Part shown: in pieces, positions 53,357 through 64,000 of the stretch
Position numbering within the stretch: position 1 is the stretch's first letter
Layout: each line of letters starts with the position of its first letter
NCBI GenBank assembly: GCA_963809965.1
Contig: CAWELU010000050.1
Location: 1 to 64,000, forward strand
Source: CAIWHR01 sp963809965
GTDB lineage: Bacteria > Pseudomonadota > Gammaproteobacteria > Burkholderiales > Casimicrobiaceae
Direction of reading: 5' to 3'
Length of the DNA stretch: 64,000 nucleotides
Translations under genes and position numbers: made by a program
The notes under the pieces: model-generated
Told to the model about the DNA's origin: nothing
The model's database searches: none
What the model saw: the letters and a program-made list of their open reading frames with translations, nothing else

Positions 53357-54369
53357 GCGCACCGGGGCCGAGCGGCCTCGCCCGACGGCAAACACTGTCG
53401 GTCGTCGTCCCCGCGTTCAACGAGGAGGCTGTGCTCGGCGAGTTCCACCAGAGGCTCACCGCGGTGCTCGACGGGCTGCCCGTCGATGCCGAGGTGATCT
53501 ACGTGAACGACGGCAGCCGTGACGGCACTCCCGCGCTGCTCGCCGCGCTGAACGGACGGGATCCGCGTGTGGCCGTCGTCGACTTCTCGCGCAACTTCGG
53601 CAAGGAGATCGCGATGACCGCGGGACTCGATTGCGCACGCGGCGACGCGGTGATCATCATCGACGCCGATCTGCAGGATCCGCCGGAGCTCATCCCCGAC
53701 ATGGTGCGCGAGTGGAGGGCCGGCCACGACGTGGTGCTGATGCGGCGTGCGAGTCGCGACGAGGGCTGGTTCAAGAAAGCCACCGCGCGAGCGTTCTACT
53801 GGGCGATCGGCCACCTGAGCAGCGTTCCGATTCCCGCGAACGTCGGCGATTTCCGACTGCTCTCGCGCCGCGCGGTCGACGCGCTGAAATGCGTTCCCGA
53901 GCGCAGCCGGTTCATGAAGGGCCTTTTCGCGTGGATCGGATTTCCGACCAAAGAGATCGACTACCACCGCGACAGCCGTCATGCGGGCAGCACCAAGTGG
54001 AACTATTGGCGACTGTGGAATTTCGCGCTCGAGGGGATCACGTCGTTCTCGGCGATGCCGCTCAAGATTGCGAGTTACGTCGGCTTCGCGACTGCGCTGG
54101 TAGCGTTTGGCTACGGCGCAGTGGTGATCGGCAAGACGCTGTTGTTCGGCGATCCCGTGCGCGGCTATCCGACGCTGGTGGTGCTGGTGTTGTTCCTCGG
54201 CGGACTGCAGCTGATGGCGCTCGGCATCATCGGCGAATACCTCGCCCGCATGTTCATCGAGGTGAAGCAGCGACCGCTCTACATCGTGCAACGGACGCTT
54301 CCGGCGGCGCGGCCGCTGCCGCCGCCGGCCGACGCGCCCGAGGCCGATTCGTCGCCGGAGAACCCTTGA
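53344..54369 (+). CDS. polyprenyl-phosphate glycosyltransferase (GT2, ArnC/GtrB-like)
   Basis: 341 residues. LSVVVPAFNEEAVLGEFHQR opens the GT-A fold; IIIDADLQDPPELIPDM holds the DxD metal site; GDFRLLSRRAVDALK is typical of dolichyl/undecaprenyl-phosphate transferases. Two C-terminal membrane helices (KIASYVGFATALVAFGYG and LVVLVLFLGGLQLMALGIIG) anchor it. It would make undecaprenyl-phosphate-linked sugar for the ArnT-like enzyme that follows. Confidence 0.92.
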   Translation: MDILSAPGPSGLARRQTLSVVVPAFNEEAVLGEFHQRLTAVLDGLPVDAEVIYVNDGSRDGTPALLAALNGRDPRVAVVDFSRNFGKEIAMTAGLDCARGDAVIIIDADLQDPPELIPDMVREWRAGHDVVLMRRASRDEGWFKKATARAFYWAIGHLSSVPIPANVGDFRLLSRRAVDALKCVPERSRFMKGLFAWIGFPTKEIDYHRDSRHAGSTKWNYWRLWNFALEGITSFSAMPLKIASYVGFATALVAFGYGAVVIGKTLLFGDPVRGYPTLVVLVLFLGGLQLMALGIIGEYLARMFIEVKQRPLYIVQRTLPAARPLPPPADAPEADSSPENP

Positions 54370-55853
54370 GCCTGACCCTCACCCGCGCGGAGCGCCGATG
54401 GCTCGTCGCGCTGATCGTGGTCGTCGTTGCCGTCAGGGTCGCGACCCTCGGCGCCTATACGCTGATGGATTCGACCGAGGCACGCTATGCCGAGATCGCG
54501 CGGAAGATGGCCGAGACCGGCGACTGGATCACGCCGCAGATCGACTACGGCGTGCCGTTCTGGGGGAAGCCGCCGCTGTCGACCTGGCTTGCGGCGGGGT
54601 CCATTGCGCTGCTCGGGGCGAACGAGTTCGCGGCGCGCTTTCCCTCGCTGCTGCTCCTGCTCGGGGCTGGCGCGCTCGTCTGGCAACTCGCGCGATTGCG
54701 TGGCGGACGCGACCACGCGATCTGGGCGACCGTGTTCTTTTCGACGTCCGTGCTCGCGTTCGTCTCCGACGGAAGCGTGATGACGGATCCGGCGCTCGCG
54801 CTCGGCACGACGCTGTCGATGGCCGGGTTCTGGCTCGCCACGGAGGGACCCGAACAGGTGCGGCGCGCCGGTGGCGTGGCGTTTTTTGCGGGGCTCGCCG
54901 TCGGCCTGCTCGCCAAGGGGCCGGTTGCCGTGGTCCTGACCTTCCTGCCCGTCGCCGGTTGGGTGCTCTGGACCCGCCGGTGGCGCGCAGCGGTGCAGCG
55001 ATTGCCCTGGATTCGCGGAATGCTTTTCGTCGCGTTGGCGGTCGTGCCCTGGTACGCGATCGCGGAGGTGCGCACCCCCGGCTTCCTCGAGTATTTCCTC
55101 GTCGGCGAGCACTGGAGACGCTTCGTCGACAGCGGTTGGAAAGGTGACCTGTACGGGTCTGCCCATGCGCATACGCGCGGAATGATCTGGCTCTACGCCG
55201 TCGCGGCGATGCTGCCGTGGTCGCTGCCGGCCATCGGCTGGCTAGGTCGCGCGATTGCGACACGCTCGCTGCACGCGTCGAGGCTCGCCGCCGACCCGTG
55301 GCGCGCCTATCTGGTGATCTGGGCCGTAGCGCCGATGCTGTTCTTCACGCTCTCCGGCAACATTCTCTGGACCTACGTGCTTCCAGGCATTCCGGCGTTT
55401 GCCCTGCTCGTTGCGGAATTCTGGCGGCCGGACGCCGACCGGCGTGATGTCACGGATCGGCGCCGCATCCGGCACGGCGTGCGGCGGGTGCTGATTATCG
55501 GTGCGCTGGTTCCGGCGATCTTTGCCGCCGGTACCATCCTGTTGCACGAAGTCCTCGAAACGGAGCGCTCGCAGGAGGAACTCGTGGAGGAATACGAGCT
55601 GCGCCGCGACAGCGCCGACGCGCACCTTGTCTACTTCCCGGAGCGCCCGCCTTCCGCAGAGTTCTACACCCGCGGCAAGGCGGTCCTAGTCACGGATGTC
55701 GGGGCGATGCGCCCGTACTTCGACGACGCAACGGCCGATTTCTTCGCCGTGCGCGAACGGGATCTAGGGATGCTTCCCGAGGCGATTCGGTCGCGCCTCG
55801 AGAGCCTGGGCAGCTACGAAGGCTACCGCTTGCTGCGCGAGTCCCGGCGCTGA
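54366..55853 (+). CDS. ArnT/PMT-like membrane glycosyltransferase
   Basis: 495 residues. The start is TTG 54366, overlapping the GT2 stop, with GGAGAA upstream. Many membrane helices with the GT-C pattern: DSTEARYAEIARKMAETGDW holds the acidic catalytic loop, VPFWGKPPLSTWLAAGSIAL follows, and later VVPWYAIAEVRTPGFLEYFL. It resembles ArnT and related lipid A sugar transferases. With the GT2 and GtrA it forms a complete undecaprenyl-sugar module whose sugar and acceptor (lipid A or other) cannot be read from sequence. Confidence 0.9.
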   Translation: MSLTLTRAERRWLVALIVVVVAVRVATLGAYTLMDSTEARYAEIARKMAETGDWITPQIDYGVPFWGKPPLSTWLAAGSIALLGANEFAARFPSLLLLLGAGALVWQLARLRGGRDHAIWATVFFSTSVLAFVSDGSVMTDPALALGTTLSMAGFWLATEGPEQVRRAGGVAFFAGLAVGLLAKGPVAVVLTFLPVAGWVLWTRRWRAAVQRLPWIRGMLFVALAVVPWYAIAEVRTPGFLEYFLVGEHWRRFVDSGWKGDLYGSAHAHTRGMIWLYAVAAMLPWSLPAIGWLGRAIATRSLHASRLAADPWRAYLVIWAVAPMLFFTLSGNILWTYVLPGIPAFALLVAEFWRPDADRRDVTDRRRIRHGVRRVLIIGALVPAIFAAGTILLHEVLETERSQEELVEEYELRRDSADAHLVYFPERPPSAEFYTRGKAVLVTDVGAMRPYFDDATADFFAVRERDLGMLPEAIRSRLESLGSYEGYRLLRESRR

Positions 55854-55901
55854 CGCGCGGGCTTGGCGCAACCGATCCTCCAGGCGTTTCCAGTGCCGCG
55901 G

Positions 55902-56786
55902 CTACGCCCCCGGCGCGCGCGAATTTGCCAGCGCCGCGATGCGCTCCTCGATCGGCGGATGGGTCGCGAACAGAGCCATCACGCCGCCCTTGTCGGTGAT
56001 GCCGAAGCCGCTCATCGCCTTGGGGAGCTCACCCGGCTCGAGGCCGCCCAGGCGCCGCAGCGCATTCATCATCGGCGAAGGCGTGCCCAGGTACCGGGCG
56101 GATCCCGCGTCGGCGCGGAATTCGCGGCGACGCGAGAACCACGCGACGATCATCGAGGCGAGTATGCCCAGCAGGATCTGGGCGACAATCACCGTGATGA
56201 AGTAGCCCGGGCCGTTGCCGCGCTCGGTGCGGAACACCGTCTTGTCGACGATCGAGCCGATGATCCGCGCGAAAAACACGACGAAGGTATTGACCACGCC
56301 CTGCAGGAGCGTCAGCGTCACCATGTCGCCGTTCGCGACGTGGGCGATCTCGTGGCCGAGCACCGCCTCGACTTCCTCCTTGTTCATCGACTGGAGCAGA
56401 CCGGTGGAAACCGCGACCAGAGCCGAGTTCCGGAACGCGCCGGTCGCGAACGCGTTGGGCGCACCCTCGTAGATCGCGACCTCCGGCATGCTGATGCCGG
56501 CCGTCGCGGCCAGCTTGCGCACTGTCTCGACGAGCCATGCCTCGGGCTCGCTGGCCGGTTGGTCGATCACGTGCGCTCCGGTCGACCATTTCGCCATCTG
56601 CTTCGACATCAGCAGCGAAATGATCGCGCCGGTGAAGCCGATGACCGCGGAGAACGCGAGCAGGCCGCCATAGGAGACGCCGGTCTGGGCGGAGACCACC
56701 TGATCGAGACCCAGCACGCGCAGGACGACCGAAAGAACGAGCACGACGGCGAGGTTCGTGGCGAGGAACAGGACGATGCGTTTCAT
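55902..56786 (-). CDS. htpX: membrane zinc metalloprotease HtpX
   Basis: 294 residues. Two N-terminal helices, then the zinc site HEIAH (145-149) followed by ANGD, and the later Glu of EFRADAGSARYLG. NAFATGAFRNSALVAVS is typical. It degrades misfolded inner-membrane proteins, active site facing the cytoplasm. It is convergent with the ArnT-like gene and downstream of glnS on the same strand. Confidence 0.96.
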   Translation of the reverse strand: MKRIVLFLATNLAVVLVLSVVLRVLGLDQVVSAQTGVSYGGLLAFSAVIGFTGAIISLLMSKQMAKWSTGAHVIDQPASEPEAWLVETVRKLAATAGISMPEVAIYEGAPNAFATGAFRNSALVAVSTGLLQSMNKEEVEAVLGHEIAHVANGDMVTLTLLQGVVNTFVVFFARIIGSIVDKTVFRTERGNGPGYFITVIVAQILLGILASMIVAWFSRRREFRADAGSARYLGTPSPMMNALRRLGGLEPGELPKAMSGFGITDKGGVMALFATHPPIEERIAALANSRAPGA

Positions 56787-56920
56787 GGCGAAAACCTCGG
56801 GCGGATCGCAAGGAGCGCAATTCTACCGCTGCAAGGGATGTGACAACACCGCGGGACGAACCGTTCCCCGCACAGGCTCGCGCCGAGGACAGAGCCGGTG
56901 CCTTGCGGCAGCGGGGCGCA

Positions 56921-58765
<1,845 letters not shown>

Positions 58766-59199
58766 TGCGATTTGTTCATGAACAAGCGCGGGTGTCGGTG
58801 CATTCTAACCGGGGCGGGAATCCCCGTCATTGCCCGCACTCCCAGCAGGACCAAGCGATTGCCCGGAATCCCGCGCCGGACAAGGCTTTGCAAGGGGTCG
58901 ACGGGCGGCGTTGCGCCGCCTTGTCCACAAATCCTGTGGATAATAGTGTGCATATCTTGTAAATTGGGACGCTAAGTCGCTTCCAGGCCGGCAAAAACGT
59001 TGGGCTGCCCAATTTCCCATCTTGATTTTCGCTTTGTGGTTCAATTGGTTGCAAATCGACAGCCGGGACGGATATTCGCCTTGGGGGCCCATGGCCGAGC
59101 GCGTTTCGGACCGCGTGACGTGCTACCGGCCTTGAATTCTGTCCAGGACGAAATGTTTCAATTGTCCGTATTGTCAATGTCGGCTGAGGAGGCTCGGCG
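58766..59199. other. intergenic stretch between glnS and xseA
   Basis: About 430 bases. Contains a pair of DnaA-box-like sequences (58921-58943), the AT-rich stretch that follows (GTGTGCATATCTTGTAAATT), and GAGGAGG before xseA. No gene or RNA recognised. Confidence 0.5.
58921..58943. promoter_or_regulatory. two convergent DnaA boxes
   Basis: TTGTCCACA at 58921-58929 (one mismatch to the consensus TTATCCACA) and TGTGGATAA at 58935-58943 (perfect, inverted) sit five bases apart. They face each other in the glnS-xseA gap. Confidence 0.6.
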
Positions 59200-60612
59200 A
59201 TGAGGTCGCGCCCACCCGCACCTCCGGACAATGCGGCAATCCAAGCGCCCATCGCAGTGGCGCCGGCGCAGATCGACGTTGACATTTCGGTCGCATCCGG
59301 CGCCGTCCTGCCTGTGTCACTGCTGGTGGGATCGGCGCGGCTCATCCTCGAGCGGCACCTGGGCCTCGTCTGGGTCGCGGGCGAGATCTCCGGCTTCACG
59401 CGAGCGGCGTCCGGCCACTGCTACTTCAGTCTGAAGGATGCATCGGCTCAGGCGCGCTGCGTATTCTTCCGGCACAAAGTGCAGTTCGTCGGTTTCCCGC
59501 TGCGGGACGGCCTGGCCGTCGAGGTGCGAGCAACACCGTCGATCTATGAAGCGCGCGGAGAGTTCCAGCTCAACGTCGAAACCGTGCGCCTCGCCGGCGT
59601 GGGCGCCCTGTACGAGAAATTCGCACGCCTGAAGGCCCGGCTCGAGCGAGACGGCTTTTTTGCGCCCGAACGCAAGCGAGCGTTGCCCGCGTTCCCCGGC
59701 GCGGTCGGCATCGTGACGTCGACGCGTGCGGCAGCACTGCGCGACATGCTGACCGCGCTTGCGCGCCGGTGGCCGTCCTTGCGCGTCGTCGTCTACCCGA
59801 CGGCAGTCCAGGGAAGTTCGGCAGCTGCCGAAATCGCGCAGGCGATCCGTACCGCGAACGAGCGCGCCGAGGTCGACGTGCTCGTCGTCGGCCGCGGCGG
59901 TGGCTCGATCGAGGATCTATGGGCGTTCAACGAGGAGGCCGTCGCCTCGGCGATCTTCGAGTCCCGCATTCCGGTCGTCTCTGGCGTCGGGCACGAAACC
60001 GACTTCACCATTTGCGATTTTGTCGCCGATGTCCGCGCCGCGACACCAACTGCCGCCGCGGCGATGGTCGCGCCGGATCGGCGCGCCGTGCTTGCGAGCG
60101 TCGCCGCTTGCCGGGAGCAGTGGCGCCGCGCCGGTGAGCGCGGGCTCGAAGCGCGAATGCAGCGCCTCGATGGGCTCGCACGTCGGCTCGTTCACCCGGC
60201 CGCCAGGCTGGCCCGGCAACGCCGGGATGCGGCCATGCTGGCCCACCGCCTTGCCCACGCGTTCACCCATGCGCTGGCCAGTTCGACCATCACGGTTGAC
60301 CACCTCGGGCGACGCTTCGCGTGGCAACTGCAGCAACCGCCGGCGCAACGTACGCGAATTGCCAGCATACAGGCGACTTTCGTGAGGGCAGGGCGCGCGC
60401 AGATCGAACGGGCCGGCGTGCGCGTGGCGGCCATCGAACAGAGCCTGGCCCACCTCAATCCCCGGGCTGTGCTCGATCGAGGCTACGCGATCGTCAGCAC
60501 GGCAGCGGGCGCGATCGTCCGGGATGCGGCCCAGCTGGTAGTCGGGGATGCCGTCGCGCTCGCCCTGTCGCGCGGTACGGCCGAGGCGAAGATCGAGAAG
60601 ATCGAGCCCTGA
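59200..60612 (+). CDS. xseA: exodeoxyribonuclease VII large subunit
   Basis: 470 residues from the ATG at 59200, GAGGAGG upstream. An N-terminal OB fold (WVAGEISGFTRAASGHCYFS and LKDASAQARCVFFRHK) leads into the catalytic domain with KKALPAFPGAVGIVTS-like and VLVVGRGGGSIEDLWAFNEE motifs, VSGVGHETDFTICDFVADVR and ATPTAAAAMVAPDR. A C-terminal helical segment and LNPRAVLDRGYAIV close it. Together with XseB it degrades single-stranded DNA; xseB is not in the window. Confidence 0.95.
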   Translation: MRSRPPAPPDNAAIQAPIAVAPAQIDVDISVASGAVLPVSLLVGSARLILERHLGLVWVAGEISGFTRAASGHCYFSLKDASAQARCVFFRHKVQFVGFPLRDGLAVEVRATPSIYEARGEFQLNVETVRLAGVGALYEKFARLKARLERDGFFAPERKRALPAFPGAVGIVTSTRAAALRDMLTALARRWPSLRVVVYPTAVQGSSAAAEIAQAIRTANERAEVDVLVVGRGGGSIEDLWAFNEEAVASAIFESRIPVVSGVGHETDFTICDFVADVRAATPTAAAAMVAPDRRAVLASVAACREQWRRAGERGLEARMQRLDGLARRLVHPAARLARQRRDAAMLAHRLAHAFTHALASSTITVDHLGRRFAWQLQQPPAQRTRIASIQATFVRAGRAQIERAGVRVAAIEQSLAHLNPRAVLDRGYAIVSTAAGAIVRDAAQLVVGDAVALALSRGTAEAKIEKIEP

Positions 60613-60626
60613 CCCTCGACGGCTCC

Positions 60627-61790
60627 TTACGCCTCGTCGGGATCCGGATCCTCGACGGGCGCCGAGCGCCGGAGTTGCGCGACGACGCCGGCGCCCGCCT
60701 GCGCAGCAAGCTTCGGCGTCGTGGTCGCGACGTCCGCGTTCTGCGCACGATGGCGCAGCGCGTGGTCCATTAGCACCAGCGCCACCATTGCCTCCGCGAT
60801 CGGCGTGGCGCGTATGCCGACGCACGGATCGTGGCGCCCATGCGTATTGACGATCACTGCGTTGCCGGCCTTGTCGATCGAGCGGCGATCGAGCCGGATC
60901 GACGACGTCGGCTTTACGGCGATCGTGGCGAGAATGTCCTGTCCCGTCGATATTCCGCCCAGGATTCCCCCGGCGTTGTTCGACAGGAAGCCTTCCGGCG
61001 CCATCTCGTCAGCGTGCTCCGTTCCGCGCTGTGTGACACAGGCGAACCCGGCACCGATCTCGACGCCTTTCACGGCATTGATACCCATCAGCGCCTGAGC
61101 AAGGTCCGCATCGAGCCGGCCGTACACCGGTTCGCCCCAGCCGACCGGAACGCCGGACGCGACGACCGCTATCTTCGCTCCACAGGAATCCCCCGCCTTG
61201 CGCAACGCATCCATGAACGATTCGAGCTCGGCGACGATGGACGCATTGGCGACGAAAAAGGGATTCGTCGCGACATGCGCCCAATCCTCGAATGGCACGA
61301 TCTTCGGACCGAGTTGCGTCAGGTGACCACGGATCGTCACGCCATGGCGCTCCCCGAGCCACTTCTTCGCGATCGCACCGGCGGCGACGCGCACGGCGGT
61401 TTCGCGGGCGGAGCTGCGGCCGCCGCCGCGATAATCCCGGACCCCGTACTTCTGCCAGTAGACGTAGTCCGCGTGGCCCGGCCGAAACGTCTCGGCGATC
61501 GCCGCATAGTCCTTGCTGCGCTGGTCCTCGTTACGGATCAGGAGCGCGATCGGTGTGCCCGTGGTCCGCCCCTCGAACACACCGGACAGGATCTCGACAG
61601 CGTCCGATTCGCGCCGCTGGGTCACGTGCCGCGACGTGCCGGGCTTCCGCCGGTCGAGCTCACGCTGGATGTCCTGCGTCTCGAGCGCGAGCCCGGGTGG
61701 GCAGCCATCGACGACGCAGCCGATCGCCGGTCCGTGCGACTCGCCGAACGACGTAACGCAGAACAGCGTACCGAGGATATTGCCGGACAT
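60627..61790 (-). CDS. aroC: chorismate synthase
   Basis: 387 residues from the ATG at 61790; the longer frame to 61922 is not credible. It makes chorismate from EPSP using reduced FMN. Signatures: LGTLFCVTSFGESHGPAIGC, FRPGHADYVYWQKYGVRDYR, GGGRSSARETAVRVAAGAIA and GILGGISTGQDILATIAVKP. The C-terminal tail after about residue 350 is Ala/Pro-rich. It is convergent with xseA. Confidence 0.96.
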   Translation of the reverse strand: MSGNILGTLFCVTSFGESHGPAIGCVVDGCPPGLALETQDIQRELDRRKPGTSRHVTQRRESDAVEILSGVFEGRTTGTPIALLIRNEDQRSKDYAAIAETFRPGHADYVYWQKYGVRDYRGGGRSSARETAVRVAAGAIAKKWLGERHGVTIRGHLTQLGPKIVPFEDWAHVATNPFFVANASIVAELESFMDALRKAGDSCGAKIAVVASGVPVGWGEPVYGRLDADLAQALMGINAVKGVEIGAGFACVTQRGTEHADEMAPEGFLSNNAGGILGGISTGQDILATIAVKPTSSIRLDRRSIDKAGNAVIVNTHGRHDPCVGIRATPIAEAMVALVLMDHALRHRAQNADVATTTPKLAAQAGAGVVAQLRRSAPVEDPDPDEA

Positions 61791-61949
61791 GGGATGCCGC
61801 AGCGACGCGGACCGAGTGGGGCGGCGGGAGACCGCGTCGAGTGTAGCATAGCGATGACACGGCCCGTTTCGCGGCCTCGCGCGCCGGCGTCCTCCCGTGC
61901 GGCGCGCCGGAGTGCGATGCACGCCGTCTGCTTGGCGGAGGATCCCGAT

Positions 61950-62726
61950 TTGACCACCGCGACGTCACCGCCATCATTTCCGCCGGCACTGATCGCGCAA
62001 CTGCGCGAAGCGCAGTCCGTTGCCGTACTGACCGGCGCAGGCGTTTCCGCAGAGTCGGGAATTCCGACCTTCCGTGACGCGCAGTCGGGACTGTGGGCGA
62101 AGTTCGACCCGCTCGAGCTCGCGACACCGGACGCCTTCCGGCGCAACCCGAGGCTGGTCTGGGACTGGTATGCCTGGCGACGCATGTTGATCGCCTCGGC
62201 CAAGCCGAACGCGGCGCACTACGCGCTTGCTTCGTGGGAGCGGCGGTCCACCCGGTTCCTGTTGATCACACAGAACGTCGATGGACTCCACCAGGCGGCC
62301 GGCAGCACCAACACGGTCGAACTGCACGGCAACCTGCGACGCGTCAAGTGCTCGCAAGAAGGGACGGTCGCGGTCGAATGGGACGACACGAATCCGGACG
62401 AGCCCCCACGGTGCCATGCTTGCGGGGCGTTCCTGCGGCCCGATGTGGTCTGGTTCCAGGAGGATCTGCCGCGCGTGGCACTGGCCCGCGCCGAGTACGC
62501 CGCGCGCAACTGCGACGCCATGCTCGTCGTCGGCACGTCGGCTGAAGTCCATCCCGCGGCGACGCTGCCGTTGCACGCGCGCGGGCGTGGAGCCCCGGTC
62601 ATCGAAGTGAACCCGAACACGACCCCGCTCTCCGAGCACGCCGATTTCGTACTGCGCGGGCCTGCCGGCATCGTATTGCCGGCACTCGTCGCCGCGGTCT
62701 GGCCCGACGCTTCCGCGCCACGCTGA
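61950..62726 (+). CDS. class III sirtuin, NAD-dependent protein deacylase
   Basis: 258 residues from TTG 61950 with GGAGG eight bases upstream; ATGs at 61854 and 61917 are alternatives without better sites. NAD loop TGAGVSAESGIPTFRD, TQNVDGLHQAAG, catalytic His126 in VELHGN. Tyr74 and Arg77 in WYAWRR are the YxxR pair that marks SIRT5/CobB-like enzymes favouring acidic acyl groups such as succinyl. Zinc site: CHAC (155-158) plus Cys134; the fourth Cys is missing, as in some relatives. Divergent from aroC. Confidence 0.92.
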   Translation: MTTATSPPSFPPALIAQLREAQSVAVLTGAGVSAESGIPTFRDAQSGLWAKFDPLELATPDAFRRNPRLVWDWYAWRRMLIASAKPNAAHYALASWERRSTRFLLITQNVDGLHQAAGSTNTVELHGNLRRVKCSQEGTVAVEWDDTNPDEPPRCHACGAFLRPDVVWFQEDLPRVALARAEYAARNCDAMLVVGTSAEVHPAATLPLHARGRGAPVIEVNPNTTPLSEHADFVLRGPAGIVLPALVAAVWPDASAPR

Positions 62727-62775
62727 AGCGAAGATCGTGTGGTGTTCCGGACGGGGGCGGTGCAGGCAGCCCGAC

Positions 62776-64000
62776 TTAACGTCGATTGCCACGCAGGGCG
62801 AGCACCGCAGCCTGCAACCGCTCGGCGGTGACCTCGCCGGGTGGCAGCGGTTCGGCAACGACGAGCGCGATCCGCGAATGAATCCCACGCAGGCGTCGCA
62901 TCGCCTTCCCCTCGCAGAACCGACTGAAAAAACTGCCCCAAAGGCCGCGCAAGGCCATGGGCACGACGGGTACCGGTGTCGTCGCGAGCATCTGCTGCAC
63001 TCCCGGCCGGAACGGGTTGAGCTCACCACTCTCGGTCAGCCTGCCCTCGGGGAATATGCCGACGATCTCGCCCGCGCGGAGCGCATCGGCGGCCTCGGCG
63101 AAAGCCAGCACCTTCATTGCCGCATCCTCCTTCGCCGGCGCGATCGGGATTGTCCGCATCGCTCTGAAGATGAACGAGAGCAGCGGAATCCGGAAAATCC
63201 GGTGATCCATCACGAACCGTACTGGCCGCCGGACGCAGGCGGCGATCACCACCGCGTCCACATAGCTCACATGATTGCAGACCAGGATGCATGGCCCTTC
63301 TTCGGGGATATGCTCCAGGCCCTCCTTGTCCACACGGTAGACCGTGTGAATCAGGAGCCAGGCGAGAAAGCGCATCAGGAATTCGGGGACCAGCCCGTAG
63401 ATGTACACCGCCACGACGGCGTTCATCACCGCGGTGACGAGGAAAAGGTCGGGAATCGACAAGCCGGCCTCCAGAAGGCCGATCGCGAGACCCGCGGAGG
63501 CGACCATGAACAGCGCGTTCAGGATGTTGTTCGCCGCGATGATGCGCGACCGGTGCGAAGGCGCGGAGCGCTCCTGGATCAGCGCGTACAGCGGAACGAT
63601 GTAGAAACCGCCGAAGAGTCCGATCAGCATGAGGTCGGCCGCGACCCGCCAGTGCGCAGGCTCGCGGAAAAACACGTCGAGGCCGTTGAGCTCGGTCGCG
63701 CTCAGATGACGGCTGGCAAGCCACAGGTCGACAGCGAACAGCGTGAGACCGATCGAGCCGAAGGGAACGAGCCCCAGCTCGACCCGGCGGCCGGAAAGCC
63801 GCTCGCACAGCAACGAGCCGGCGCCGATGCCGATCGAGAACAGCGCGAGCAGCAGCGTGACGACGTGCTCGTTGCCGCCCAGGATATCGCGTGCGAATCC
63901 GGCGAACTGCGCGAGAAACGTCGCGCCGTAAAACCAGAACCACGAAATGCCGAGCATCGACAGCCATACGACGCGGTTGCCCTGGGCAAAACGCAAGTTC
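62776..64000 (-). CDS. MFS transporter fused to 1-acylglycerol-3-phosphate acyltransferase, 5' end off window
   Basis: The visible 400 residues run from the middle of a major-facilitator domain (about seven helices; RVVWLSMLGISWFWFYGATF onward) into a PlsC-type acyltransferase: CILVCNHVSYVDAVVIAA carries the HxxxxD-like catalytic motif (NHVSYVD), then IFPEGRLTESGEL and VPVVPMALRGLW. Such fusions of an LplT-like lysophospholipid flippase with an acyltransferase are known and re-acylate lysophospholipids at the inner membrane. A third, AMP-ligase part is absent; the frame ends at 62776. The N-terminal half is beyond 64000. Confidence 0.88.
   Translation of the reverse strand, partial: NLRFAQGNRVVWLSMLGISWFWFYGATFLAQFAGFARDILGGNEHVVTLLLALFSIGIGAGSLLCERLSGRRVELGLVPFGSIGLTLFAVDLWLASRHLSATELNGLDVFFREPAHWRVAADLMLIGLFGGFYIVPLYALIQERSAPSHRSRIIAANNILNALFMVASAGLAIGLLEAGLSIPDLFLVTAVMNAVVAVYIYGLVPEFLMRFLAWLLIHTVYRVDKEGLEHIPEEGPCILVCNHVSYVDAVVIAACVRRPVRFVMDHRIFRIPLLSFIFRAMRTIPIAPAKEDAAMKVLAFAEAADALRAGEIVGIFPEGRLTESGELNPFRPGVQQMLATTPVPVVPMALRGLWGSFFSRFCEGKAMRRLRGIHSRIALVVAEPLPPGEVTAERLQAAVLALRGNRR

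Noticed and set aside
58766..59199. Replication origin at the paired DnaA boxes
   Set aside because: Only two boxes, no dnaA/dnaN/rpmH neighbourhood, and no clear AT-rich unwinding repeats.

Overview
The window is high-GC proteobacterial chromosomal DNA, most likely from a betaproteobacterium. The clearest pointers are the tmRNA (20112 to 19735, minus strand) with its tag ANDETYALAA, the gene order exbB-exbD-lpxK-Trm112-kdsB-adk, and a K+-independent membrane pyrophosphatase near a PPi-type phosphofructokinase. The species cannot be named from sequence alone. Genes are dense, with many 1-4 base overlaps, and several GTG or TTG starts are supported by good Shine-Dalgarno sequences.

Region 1-5.6 kb is a decaying accessory block. 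It holds two frameshifted Tat-exported substrate-binding proteins of the PF04392 type, a double zinc-ribbon membrane protein, a nonsense-interrupted alpha/beta-hydrolase remnant, one intact PF04392 protein, a hydrolase fused to a class III nucleotidyl cyclase, and a probable IS91-type transposase scrap. A fourth PF04392 protein lies at 16.6-17.6 kb. A fifth, at 38-39.4 kb, is fused to the C-terminal part of a LivK-type binding protein. No ABC permease or ATPase gene accompanies any of them.

Region 5.6-24 kb: a UspA protein, a serine uptake and deamination pair (sdaA-sstT), a membrane-anchored Mrr-like nuclease, a frameshifted NTP-transferase remnant, glycogen phosphorylase, an MFS transporter, a cytochrome c'-like protein, an RlpA-like protein, small proteins (DUF937-like, cupin, DUF302), ssrA with its terminator, manC, a HEPN protein, a DUF465 protein and an EamA exporter. 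Region 24-34 kb: mfd, an MBL-fold hydrolase, cytochrome c', then a minus-strand run of gamma-glutamyltransferase (frameshifted twice), NDH-2-like dehydrogenase and cytochrome b561.

Region 34-45.7 kb: hppA and pfp lie in the same orientation, as expected for a pyrophosphate-based energy module, but a broken 1.39 kb insertion sequence and the chimeric binding protein now separate them. Upstream of pfp is the envelope and nucleotide operon exbB-exbD-lpxK-Trm112-kdsB-adk-glycosyltransferase. Its lpxK reads in two frames, which is surprising for a normally essential gene and may mark a single-base sequence error.

Region 45.8-64 kb: a DUF47-pit phosphate module followed by a YihY/BrkB protein, msrA, a 118-119 bp tandem repeat, pdxH, a TraB/GumN protein, an amidohydrolase, a lysine-rich SWIB protein with a terminator, an overlapping GtrA-GT2-ArnT-like trio, htpX, glnS, two convergent DnaA-box sequences, xseA, aroC, a class III sirtuin, and an MFS-acyltransferase fusion running off the right edge.
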